From Symbiodinium natans (Eukaryota; Sar; Dinophyceae; Suessiales; Symbiodiniaceae), in assembly GCA_905221605.1 (NCBI GenBank), contig CAJNDS010000903.1, positions 1 through 53,184 on the forward strand: a stretch of 53,184 bases of DNA, in the 5' to 3' direction. Of the stretch, positions 1 to 8,198 are shown piece by piece. A program made the position numbers and the translations under genes. Below the pieces are notes generated by a model. It was not told where the DNA came from. It worked only from the letters and a program-made list of their open reading frames with translations, and ran no database searches. Position 1 is the stretch's first letter, and every line of letters begins with the position of its first letter.

Positions 1-222
1 TTAGGTGGAGCAGCCGTCGAAGCCAGTGGGAGTGGAGGTTTGGAGAGGGTGCGGGGTCAGGATGCGTGCTGAAACAAAGCAGATTGCCCAGCTTTACAGA
101 GGTGCGCTGGGAACGGCGCTAGCACAGTTCTACTTGATTCAGTGGAAGCGGATCCGGTTGTTCAAAACTACTAACCCTGAAGTTCAATGGTGACGTGAGC
201 AGAGGAGGGCCAGAATCGCAGA

Positions 223-245
223 AGAGCCCAATGTTGCTTAATTAA
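223..245 (+). repeat. Left copy of an inverted repeat (candidate element terminus)
   Basis: The stretch begins AGAGCCCAATG, continues TTGCTTAATTAA, and is matched in inverted orientation at 9914-9936. The two copies share AGAGCCCAATG exactly, then differ by one base (T versus C) before TGCTTAAT. An array of CTTAATTAAG-like palindromes begins just inside both copies. No target-site duplication is obvious in the immediate flanks. Calling this a transposon end is inference. Confidence 0.45.
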
Positions 246-320
246 CTTTCGTGCTTATTTAAGCAAACTTTAAATAAGAAAGGTTCCTAATTATAAGAAA
301 GGTACACCTTCCTTAATTAA
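236..320. repeat. AT-rich array of CTTAATTAAG/CTTATTTAAG-like palindromes, left side
   Basis: In an otherwise fairly GC-rich window, this 85-nt stretch is very AT-rich. It contains TTAATTAA twice, one CTTATTTAAG and several TTTAAATAAG-like variants. A longer array of the same motifs lies at about 9733-9925. Both arrays sit beside CA-rich simple repeats. The function is unknown; a subterminal transposase-binding array is one possibility. Confidence 0.6.
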
Positions 321-357
321 CGTGCAAAAAACATTGGTTAATGTGGTGGCACATGGA

Positions 358-830
358 CACCAACAACACACACACATCAACACACACACACAACACAACA
401 CACAACACACAACACACAACACACAACACACAACACACAACACACAACACACAACACACAACACACAACACACAACACACAACACACACAAAACACACAC
501 AACACACACAACACACACAACACACACAACACACACAACACACACAACACACACAACACACACAACACACACAACACACACAACACACACAACACACACA
601 ACACACACAACACACACAACACACACAACACACACACAACACACACAACCACACACACAACACACACAACCACACACACACAACACACACAACACACACA
701 ACACACACAACACACACAACACACACAACACACACAACACACACAACACACACAACACACACAACACACACACACAAGACACCTCACACACACACACACA
801 CACACCAGACAACCCCACACACACACACAC

Positions 831-870
<40 letters not shown>

Positions 871-906
871 ACACACAACACACCACACTACACCCCACAG
901 ACCATG
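358..906. repeat. CA-rich microsatellite with a 7-nt then a 9-nt unit
   Basis: The first part (about 390-490) is a head-to-tail array of CAACACA (7 nt). From about 495 to 770 the unit becomes CAACACACA (9 nt). Plain (CA)n with small interruptions follows to about 870. All six frames stay open, producing His/Thr or Cys/Val repeat ORFs with no coding meaning. The sharp change of period suggests two separate expansions. Confidence 0.95.
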
Positions 907-1177
907 CACACACCACACACACATGCCATGCAACATCAAGCAAAAACCATTCACGAAAGTAGATCATGAAAATTGCATGCCCCCGAAGCATGAAATGCAG
1001 CACTCCCCAGGGGAGCAGCTATATATCATGCCTGCAGTGCAATGGAGATCTTTGTTTCTCTCAGAGTGCCGAAAGCAATTAAGCACCTGTTGCTTGGCAC
1101 AAAAGATTCGCAACACAAGGTGAGACTGCATGCAAGCATGGGCTGTGCAAGCCCCCCCCCCCTTCGATCTTGGTTTG

Positions 1178-2875
1178 TTACAGAGGGCCGAAAATTGGGA
1201 TCTGGTGCTTGGCATAGAACATTTGCAACACAATGTGAGACAAAACATTGGCTGTGTTAGCCCCTCCCCTTCTCTCCCCTATATGGGCCAGGCTTCCCCC
1301 GAAGTCCTCGTCGCGATAATTCCAATGCAAGCTTGGGGAGTCCAAGCTTTCCTCGCAGAGGTGAAGGAAAAGGTGGTGCTTGGGTTTGAAGCGCCAGACC
1401 GACTGATTGCTGTACAGGGTAGCCAAGCTAGCATACAAAAGCAAAAACTTTCGGCAGGCTGCAGCTAGCTTATTCCTATCAAAACGAGCAGGACTCAAAT
1501 GGGAATAGCACTCTTGCAGATACTTCCCTGCATCCGTTGCTGCCCGATGCTCAGCAGTGTCCCCAGTGAGGAAGTGCTCACAAGCTTCAGAGATCCACGG
1601 GATGAGGCACCTAGCCTCGCCAGCTTTGCATCGTAGCTTTGGGCTTGCAGCATTTTGCTTTTTGATCATTCCGGCTGTGAGATTGTCCAGTCTGGACTCA
1701 GCATTGCTCCGTCTGTAAAAATCCTGCACATGTTTGAACAAGCAAGCCAGTTTCTCTGTTGGGCTTCCGGGGATTTCCTTGAGGATTGTGTGCATCAAAG
1801 AGCCCATATAGTCCGCCGCGACCCCCTGGTCGACACAATGCAACCAATCTATTGCAAAAACATCGGTCTTGAAGCCCGGACATGCAAACAAGGGGGAACA
1901 TGATCCGTGTGCTGCAAAAATCCTACCAACCAGCTCCCAGTGTGTAAGTGGAAGCTGTCGCCATGGAGCTGTGCTGCTAGCGTCCATGAAGCTGAGATTT
2001 GTCTTGTTGGCTTGGCATCGGTAGCAGCAGGCATCTGTCTGAGACCAAGCTGGTAGGCGAAAAACACTTTTGAATGCAGCCCAATCGCCCCGGACCTCCA
2101 CCAATATGCCCTTTGCATGCAAGCTCCTGCCAGCAAGTTTAGCACGTTTGCCTTTTAACTCTTCTCCATGTGGCCCATACTTGGGGAAAACACCTTCAGC
2201 AAGGCAGGTGAGCGACCAGGCCAACACGTGCATAATGGCATCGAGAGTAGAAGTTTTTGCACAGTGTCCCTTGTAGAGTGCTGTTAGGGGAAATCGCATT
2301 GAAGCAAGATCACCCCCGACATGAGGAAAATTCATCGTGACGACCTCGAGGGATTCCGACCTGTCATACTTTACTGGAACACCGTCAAGCCATAAACCAA
2401 TCGGGAGAAGTCTCTCATCCCGAAATCCCAGCTCTTTGGAAACATTATCCAAGTGCTGCGAACAAGCTGCTCTCAAGCTGTCTAGCTTCCAAAAGCTGTC
2501 ATCATGGTTATTCCACAGAGCAATACAACTGACGAGCTCGTGGGGCAGCATGATCTCGATGGGCCCCGTCTCAGCTGCACATGTTTTGCGATTCCACAAG
2601 GGTACTTTGGTGCAAAAAACACCTGGCCATTTCTTGTCCTTTTTCAGCTTTCGAAGAAGATCTCTGTGAGCATGGCTGCTGTCAGCAACTTGGGCAAGCT
2701 CGGCGGATTCTCTGGGGTCGTGCTGTTGACTGTCAGCATACAGGGACCTGGCTCGCTTCGCACTCACAGATCCTGATAGAAATAAATCAGCCACATTCTC
2801 CCGGAGCCTTCTACCAGCGAAGTCATGCTTGGAAGCATGGCTCTCATACACAGCATTCTTGGACAGCATAAGCAA
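1178..2875 (-). CDS. Intronless transposase-like protein of a multicopy dinoflagellate type (putative)
   Basis: This is a 565-aa uninterrupted ORF. An in-frame stop lies shortly upstream of the first Met. I do not recognise a characterised enzyme. Visible landmarks are a CCYRC cysteine pair near residue 285, then DVFAIDWLHCVDQGV near residues 340-355. The C-terminal part has FKPKHHLFLHLCE followed by WNYRDEDFGGSLA and ERRGG. The first of these resembles the Asp/His/Gly block of Tnp2/plavaka-type DNA transposases. The YRDEDFGG block is one I associate with a protein type repeated many times in Symbiodiniaceae. Absence of introns in a genome where neighbouring genes have dozens fits a mobile or retroposed origin. 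The product being a transposase is inference; a complete DDE triad was not assigned. It is the largest ORF in the block bounded by the inverted repeats at 223 and 9936. Confidence 0.7.
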   Translation of the reverse strand: MLMLSKNAVYESHASKHDFAGRRLRENVADLFLSGSVSAKRARSLYADSQQHDPRESAELAQVADSSHAHRDLLRKLKKDKKWPGVFCTKVPLWNRKTCAAETGPIEIMLPHELVSCIALWNNHDDSFWKLDSLRAACSQHLDNVSKELGFRDERLLPIGLWLDGVPVKYDRSESLEVVTMNFPHVGGDLASMRFPLTALYKGHCAKTSTLDAIMHVLAWSLTCLAEGVFPKYGPHGEELKGKRAKLAGRSLHAKGILVEVRGDWAAFKSVFRLPAWSQTDACCYRCQANKTNLSFMDASSTAPWRQLPLTHWELVGRIFAAHGSCSPLFACPGFKTDVFAIDWLHCVDQGVAADYMGSLMHTILKEIPGSPTEKLACLFKHVQDFYRRSNAESRLDNLTAGMIKKQNAASPKLRCKAGEARCLIPWISEACEHFLTGDTAEHRAATDAGKYLQECYSHLSPARFDRNKLAAACRKFLLLYASLATLYSNQSVWRFKPKHHLFLHLCEESLDSPSLHWNYRDEDFGGSLAHIGERRGGANTANVLSHIVLQMFYAKHQIPIFGPL

Positions 2876-2923
2876 AACAGACGTCTTGTACTATCTACAG
2901 CAACCGATGCTGTGAAACAAGGT

Positions 2924-3040
2924 TTAGGGTGAAAGGTTGGAACGGTGAAGGGTTTAGGGTTTAGAGTGTTTAGGGTTTCGGGTGTTCAGGGTTTAGGGTG
3001 TTTAGGGTTTAGGGTGTTTAGGGCTTGAGGGTTTAGAAGT
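2924..3040 (+). repeat. Degenerate TTTAGGG-type array
   Basis: The stretch contains repeated GGTTTAGGGTG/TTTAGGGTGTTTAGGG units with substitutions. TTTAGGG is the plant/algal-type telomere unit, also reported for dinoflagellates. The array lies just upstream of the start of the minus-strand transposase-like ORF, between it and the next gene. Confidence 0.85.
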
Positions 3041-3599
3041 CATCCATTCACCTTAATAAGTAGCTGAGACAAACGATGGCGAGTACATTAATTGAACATG
3101 CACTTCATCCCCAGGGGAGAGTTGCAGGCATCGTCGCTGAGAGAAGCTGGCATGGAGCACGACTGTTTTTTTTCATTCCTGTGTCGCTGTGCTTGTCCTG
3201 CGAGTCAGCCAACATGAAGAAACTCGCACTCATCATGGTAGCATTGATACAACATTTTTTTCAGGGAAGGTCTCTCCTCCAGATCCGCGCAATCGGGGGC
3301 CATGAGAACCAGCACCTCCGGAACTGTGTCTATATACCTATAACATATATGTGTGTATATATAATGGATGTACACAGCTGGGTTTTGTTGTATAGACATG
3401 TACACAGGCATGCAGGCAGGCATGCAGAACAGGTATTTCGCACTGGAGCATAAGCTGCAAACTGTGGGTCCACGACGAATCGAAGAAACACACCTCGGTG
3501 CTCGAACTGTCAACATTCCAAGGCCTTGGGATGCTAGAGGCTTTGTTTCAGCAACGGCTACGATCAAAATGCCATGGCTGCTACTCAAAAGTAATTCCC
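3041..3599. other. Spacer without a supported gene
   Basis: No coding exon could be supported here. The spacer contains a short perfect palindrome TCCCCAGGGGA at 3108-3118 and an AT-rich island with TATATA runs at about 3331-3366. Short ORFs are present in several frames but have no recognisable features. Confidence 0.5.
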
Positions 3600-4719
3600 T
3601 CAGGGAATGAATGCCCTCATGCCGGCTTTCATCTGCTTACCACCCTCCTGGTGAATCAACATGTGCTCTCCGAAACTTTGCCACTCAGCCAAGGCAGTCT
3701 TGCACAAGGCTTCATCCGAAGGATCGATCTTGCTGACTTTGGCATACGACTTTCTCAGGTCGGTGAGGAACGTGGTGAGCACTCCCAGCTTGACTTCGTA
3801 TTCTTTGACGATCTTGTCGAAGCCAGCCTTCCCGTGCACGGCCGTCTCGAAGTCAGCCAAAGTGTCCTTGAGCAGGGTCTCCTCCTTATCTAGCTTGCCC
3901 TTAGCCTGCCACACAGCCTTTACCTTCACCATGAGCTCTACATGCCACGGGTTCTCAATCTTGATGTTCGGGTCGGACTCGACATGGGTGAGCATTTTTT
4001 GCGCGGTTTCCATCTTGAAGCCAGTGGTCTGTACATTCATGGACTGGCTTCGAGTGTCTGTTTCCCGTTCCTTGATCTTAGCATCGTGCTCGTAGTAGTA
4101 CTTCTTCATCTGGGGAATGCGGTGGTCGGCGACGAGGCTGGGGTCCTTGGATGGGTCGGTTTTGAGTCGGGCCCACAACTGCTGAAGCAGCTCATTCAGG
4201 ATTTCCTCCTTCATTTTCTCTGGCATGCCTTCCGTGTCAATGCCCTCCATGTCCAAAATTTCTTTGCGAGTGCACATGCCTTTGATTTTCTCTCGTTCTG
4301 TTTGTTCGTCATGAGTGCTCGTCTCGATGTATGCCGCCGCCCACGTCAAGTCCTTGGGCCCGTGCTCGGAATACTTGCTGGCCATCTCTTTCTTTCCATC
4401 GTTGTCCAAGGTGTTGTACTTCTGAACAGGGCACAGCGACATGCATGTACACGTGTAAACAGCCGACACACAAAGAAAAAAAGCACATTCATTCAGAACA
4501 CAGGGCCTCCAGCAACTTCTGAGCTATGGTGCTGTGCTTGTTGTTCTGGGCAGTCTGCTTGTACTTCATGGACGTGACGAAGCCAGACATGTTCTTTCGA
4601 TCGTCTGCTGTGGTTGCAGTCGGCTTCTCTGGAAGCTGCTTCGCCTTGGGCTTCGCCTTTGGTTTCGCAATGCTCTTGACTGCAGCTTTTTTGGGAACGG
4701 GAGAAGCCTTCTTGCCCAT
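3600..4719 (-). CDS. Lys-rich protein of a dinoflagellate type, two exons
   Basis: Exon 1 runs 4719 to 4507 and exon 2 runs 4421 to 3600 on the minus strand. The join is phase 0 across an 85-nt intron with a GC donor and a CAG acceptor (...QKLLE|KYNTLDNDGKK...). The product is about 344 aa. The start at 4719 (MGKKASPVPKK) was chosen over an upstream Met because it opens the basic Lys/Pro/Ala tail. That tail runs to about residue 35 (KPKAKPKAKQLPEK) and could bind nucleic acid or act as a nuclear targeting tail. The rest is highly charged and probably mostly helical (KEMASKYSEHGPKDLTWAAAY, then MPEKMKEEILNELLQQL and a KEY-VKLGVLTTFLTDLRK stretch). There is no membrane segment. I recognise the layout as common in Symbiodiniaceae proteomes but cannot give a function. 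Confidence 0.65.
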
Positions 4720-4835
4720 GATGCTCGCTGAGGCTGGCCGGGACAATCTACGGGCCGAACGGGGTTCACTGATGATGCCTATGGACATACACATTCACCA
4801 TGGATGCAGCTGTCTGACACTCCACATGCATGCAA

Positions 4836-4852
4836 GCATCCCCAGGGGATGA
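4836..4852. repeat. Short perfect palindrome GCATCCCCAGGGGATG
   Basis: This is one of a set of short hairpin-forming sequences built on CCCCAGGGG. Others are at 1003-1015, 3108-3118 and 5170-5184, with a sequence-unrelated neighbour (CCCTCCTCAGAGGAGGG) at 5185-5201. Another hairpin, GAATCCTCAAAGGATTC, follows close by at about 4884-4900. All lie between genes. Confidence 0.7.
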
Positions 4853-4964
4853 CCCTCAACCCTCACTAAAAACTCAGAGCTCGAATCCTCAAAGGATTCA
4901 AGCTGCAGCAGCCCCGGTGCCTGGCCCTTGCCGATGAACAGACCTAGGAATGGGCAGGGATGAT

Positions 4965-5067
4965 TGTTAAAAAAAAACTTTTTTTTAACAATTTTTTAAC
5001 GGGCTTTGCCTTTACTTTTAAAGGAAAATCCCGTTAAAAAAATGTTAAAAAAAGTTTTTTTTTAACA
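4965..5067. repeat. Long hairpin with arms of about 39 nt (MITE-like)
   Basis: The left arm 4965-5003 and the right arm 5030-5067 are near-perfect inverted copies, with a 26-nt loop. The arms start TGTTAAAAAAAAAC and end TTTTTTAACGGG at the loop side. The outer half of each arm is itself palindromic (A-run followed by T-run between TGTTAA and TTAACA), so cruciform and nested hairpin forms are possible. No ORF is associated with it. The size and symmetry suit a very small MITE, but a strong hairpin with another role is possible. Confidence 0.85.
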
Positions 5068-5169
5068 GGTTGGGGTGGCTCCAATGTTGGGGAGGATTTG
5101 GTTGATGTTGCTTCTCTGGGCGGGGGGGGGGGGGTGCCTCCTGAGTGGAGGATTTTCTAATAGCTACTA

Positions 5170-5201
5170 CCTCCCCAGGGGAGGCCCTCCTCAGAGGAGG
5201 G
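5170..5201. repeat. Two adjacent palindromes (CCTCCCCAGGGGAGG and CCCTCCTCAGAGGAGGG)
   Basis: Two hairpin-forming sequences lie back to back at 5170-5184 and 5185-5201. The first belongs to the CCCCAGGGG set seen elsewhere in the first 5.2 kb. Confidence 0.7.
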
Positions 5202-5204
5202 TGT

Positions 5205-5682
5205 GGAACTTGGTAGGGCTTAAGGTTTCCGGCCCAGGGTTCAGGGTTTTGGGCCTAAGGGTTTTCAGGGCTGAGAGCCTGGAGAGTTGACTGTTTTGTT
5301 TTGAGGGGTTGAGGGTTATTAGGCTTTAGGGTGTTGGGGTGTGGGGTTTTAGGGTTTAGGAGTTTTAGGGTTTAGAGGGTTTAAGGTTTTAAGAGTTCTT
5401 TGGATTCAGATGGCCTTAAGGCCCTAGGCTTTCGAGGGGCTCAAGGTTTTATAAGGTTTGAGTTGTCTTTTTGGGGTTGAGTGGGTTTGGGCCTCTTAGG
5501 GTTTGAGGGTTTTAGGCTTCATGATTTTTAAGCTTTTGGGAACCAACACTTGTGTAATCTTTAGGGTTTGGGTGGTTCAGGGTTTTTATAAGGTTTGAGG
5601 TGTTTAGGGTTTAGGGTTTTCAGGGTTTAAGGTTTTTGGAGTTTTGGGTTTAGGGGTTTAAGTAGGGTGTAGGGTTTACCGC
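5205..5682 (+). repeat. Degenerate GGTTTAGGG-type array
   Basis: Almost 480 nt of G/T-rich sequence is built from diverged TTTAGGG, TTTTAGGG and TTTGAGGG units. It has the look of an old telomere-type array that has drifted. No coding frame is supported. Confidence 0.8.
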
Positions 5683-5740
5683 GCAATGCACTCTCAGAGC
5701 CCGGGCCCGGCCACCACCACCAAAGCCAGGTCCTGCATGG

Positions 5741-5743
5741 GCG

Positions 5744-5800
<57 letters not shown>

Positions 5801-5801
5801 A
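5741..5801. repeat. (GA)n microsatellite
   Basis: The stretch is nearly pure GA dinucleotide repeat. It sits between the degenerate and the well-conserved TTTAGGG arrays. Confidence 0.95.
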
Positions 5802-5819
5802 GCAAACAACCAGAACGTG

Positions 5820-6049
5820 TTAGGGTTTAGGGTTTAGGGTTTAGGGTTTAGGGCTTAGGGTTTAGGGTTTAGGGTTTAGGGCTTAGGGCTTTAGGGCTTA
5901 GGGTTTAGGGTTTAGGGTTTAGGGTTTAGGGCTTAGGGTTTAGGGTTTAGGGTTTAGGGTTTAGGGCTTAGGGTTTAGGGTTTAGGGTTTAGGGTTTAGT
6001 GTTTAGAGTTTAGGGTTTAGGGTGTAGGGTTTAGGGTTTAGGGTTTAGG
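5820..6049 (+). repeat. Interstitial telomere-type array (TTTAGGG)n
   Basis: About 230 nt of nearly perfect TTTAGGG units run in one orientation, with occasional CTTAGGG variants at roughly regular spacing. This is the best-conserved such array in the window. Because genes continue on both sides, it is internal rather than a chromosome end. It could mark a healed break, a fusion point or spread by transposition. Confidence 0.95.
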
Positions 6050-6161
6050 CAACTGCAGACTCATGACACTCATGCTCGCTGCACATGCTTGCCCTCACCC
6101 CAAAAGCCCTGGACCACCCTAAACCCTAAGCCCTTGCACATGCTGGCTCTCTCTCTTTTTC

Positions 6162-7103
6162 TCATGGCCTCCTCTTTGGTCGGGCCTCCATACGGGCCTC
6201 TCGGCCCTCTGGGTGGCACCTCCCTCCCACCCAGAGTCCCTGGGCTTTGAGGTACTTATGCCTCTGGAACATCTCCAGCCGTCGCTTCCGGCCCTTGTTC
6301 TTCCCACCAGCTCGCAGCACCTCCCGCCAGATCTCCCAGTCCTCCTCTGTCCACCCCTTTTCCACCTCCTCATTCCACCCTTCTTCCACCTCCTCATTCT
6401 CCACCTCCTGAAAAATATCTCGCGATCCTCTCGGCTCCTCTGCAGCTTGTGCCTCCTCCTCCACCACCTTCTCTTCTTTTTCTTCACACACCGCCTCCTC
6501 CACTGCCTCCACCTCCTCTTTCTCTTCTTTTTCTTTACTTACCACCTCCTCCAATGCCACCTCCTCCCTTTCTTTTTCTTCACCTACCTCCTCCACTGCC
6601 ACCTCCTCCTCTTCTGTCTCTTCTTCTCCTACCGCCTCCTCCCGTGCCTCCACCTCCTTTTCTTCTTCCCTTCCTTCACTTACCACCTCCTCCGATGCCA
6701 CCTCCTCCTGAGGACTCCTCCGCACGGACCTCCTGTTCCTCCTCCTGCTGGTCGAAGAGGATCTTCGTCTCCTCCTCCTTGGCGAAGAAGAGGATCTTCG
6801 CCTCCTCCTCCTTGGCGAGGAAGAGGATCTTCGCCTCCTCCTCCTTGGCGAAGAGGATCTTCGCCTCCTCCTCTTGCTAGAAGAGGATCTTCGCCTCCTC
6901 CTCCTCTGCCTCCTCCTCCTCCTCCAAGAAGAGGTCGACGAGGATCTTCGCCTCCTCGACCGGCTCCTCCTAGATCCCGAGCCCGAGCTCGATCTCGCGA
7001 TCGAGTTCGGCTCGGGATCGCCCCCCCTCTGCTCTGCAGCCAGTTGCCCAAAAAACCTCTCCACAGCAGCTGGTGAATAATCCTCACTCTCGCAATCGGC
7101 CAT
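6162..7103 (-). CDS. RS-repeat / Glu-rich repeat protein
   Basis: This is a single-exon ORF of 313 aa. The Met at 7103 has a GCCATGG context and opens MADCESEDYSPAAVERFFGQ, an ordinary-looking N-terminus. Residues about 38-125 are an RS-type domain: blocks of five or six Arg alternate with SSSSP in repeats of about 11 residues. Residues about 130-225 are an acidic Glu/Val repeat with periodic EEV units. The C-terminal 80 residues regain normal complexity (EDWEIWREVL, then a basic KGRKRRLEMFQRHKYLK). Arg/Ser domains are known from splicing factors and other nuclear speckle proteins. No RRM is visible here, so it would be an SR-related protein and not a classical SR protein. The DNA is a minisatellite, so length may vary between individuals. 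It could also be a fortuitous ORF in a repeat, but the non-repetitive ends and the strong start argue against that. Confidence 0.6.
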   Translation of the reverse strand: MADCESEDYSPAAVERFFGQLAAEQRGGDPEPNSIARSSSGSGSRRSRSRRRRSSSTSSWRRRRRQRRRRRRSSSSKRRRRRSSSPRRRRRRSSSSPRRRRRRSSSSPRRRRRRSSSTSRRRNRRSVRRSPQEEVASEEVVSEGREEEKEVEAREEAVGEEETEEEEVAVEEVGEEKEREEVALEEVVSKEKEEKEEVEAVEEAVCEEKEEKVVEEEAQAAEEPRGSRDIFQEVENEEVEEGWNEEVEKGWTEEDWEIWREVLRAGGKNKGRKRRLEMFQRHKYLKAQGLWVGGRCHPEGREARMEARPKRRP

Positions 7104-8198
7104 GGAGTGAGACAGCGAGAGAGAGAGAGAGATAGAGAGTGTGTGAGAGAGAGAGAGAATCGACTAACTGTAGAGCTTAAACTTGTTCTGGCATCGTGCA
7201 GTACATGATCTGTGTGTGACAGTGCAATCACCCCAGCCTATACACGACCTCAAGGGGTTTAGAGTTTAGGGTTAAGGGTTAAGGATCTAGGGTTAAGGGT
7301 TTAGGGTTTAAAGGGTTAAGGGTTTCTATTTCGGGTTAAGGGTTAAGGGTTTAGAGCTATATAAGGGTTTAGGTTGTAGAGTTTAGTTGCAGGGCTCGGG
7401 TGGGATATCGCAGCACCGAGCTCGTGAGCCTGCAAAGGGGCAGTGGCCGGTCGACTTCACACGTGCTGCACATGCATGCTCCAGATCGTTAACATGTAAG
7501 GTCCTCAGAGGCTTAGGGGCTTAAGGGCTGGGTCTTTATGGAATGATCTGCCTAGCCCAGCAGTCCTCGGATCCATCTGCCAATCGCCAGCCACACCATT
7601 GATATTGTACCTGTCAAGATTAACATCAAGGGGTTTAGGTCTTCGGGTCTTTCTAGGGTCTGGGGAAAATAAGACACTTATATAAAGGTTTGGGGCAATT
7701 GAAATTCACTTGGGTTGGTGTATATATATGTGTGTTTCTTTATCTATTTATATGTCGTATATATCCGTATGTTTTCCGGTTGCACTCTCTCCCGACCACG
7801 CATGCAGCCCCCAACACAAACGACATCGAACTTCAATTCCTCAAACCCAAAACAGGCACACACAACGAAAGCGGGGGGGGCACATGTAGATCCATTTGCA
7901 CCTCGAGGCCATGCAGTTTTAGGTATGGCCTCCCCATGGGAGGCCATCAAAACTGAGTTCACCACACCAACATTGAGCGACCTGGACGATGCACAGACCC
8001 TATGGCCTCCCCATGGGAGGCCAGTGCCTTGACACCCAAAACTGAGTTCCCCACACGGCAACAAAACCGACGAAGTTATCATAGCACATAGATCTGCATG
8101 TGTGGTGTAGGGCAGCCATGAAAGCGCGCAATGCAGCCCTCCGTCTTCTTTCTCTCAAAACCTATCTCTCTTTACAGGCCTGCCTCATATTGGACGAG
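7104..8198. other. Spacer with GA repeats, degenerate TTTAGGG units and a two-copy direct repeat
   Basis: A (GA)n run lies at 7105-7160, next to the start of the RS-protein gene. Diverged GGGTTAAGGG/TTTAGGG units fill about 7253-7385. An AT-rich island is at 7715-7768. No coding exon is supported. The 3' flank of the next minus-strand gene contains a two-copy element annotated separately. Confidence 0.6.
7924..8056. repeat. Two copies of a near-palindrome plus a shared tail
   Basis: GGCCTCCCCATGGGAGGCC occurs inside 7924-7945 and again inside 8001-8022. In both copies it is followed by AAAACTGAGTTC and then CCACAC. The first half is nearly self-complementary. The pair lies just downstream of the stop of the minus-strand gene ending at 8199, so it would fall in its 3' UTR if transcribed. 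Confidence 0.8.

Noticed and set aside
291-1123. Several long ORFs of Cys/Val and His/Thr repeats on both strands
   Set aside because: They are translations of the CA-rich microsatellite, open in all frames, with no non-repetitive protein content.
6213-7076. Plus-strand Pro/Leu-rich ORF of 287 codons
   Set aside because: It is antisense to the RS/Glu-repeat ORF and consists of the complement of its repeats; the minus frame has the better start and non-repetitive ends.
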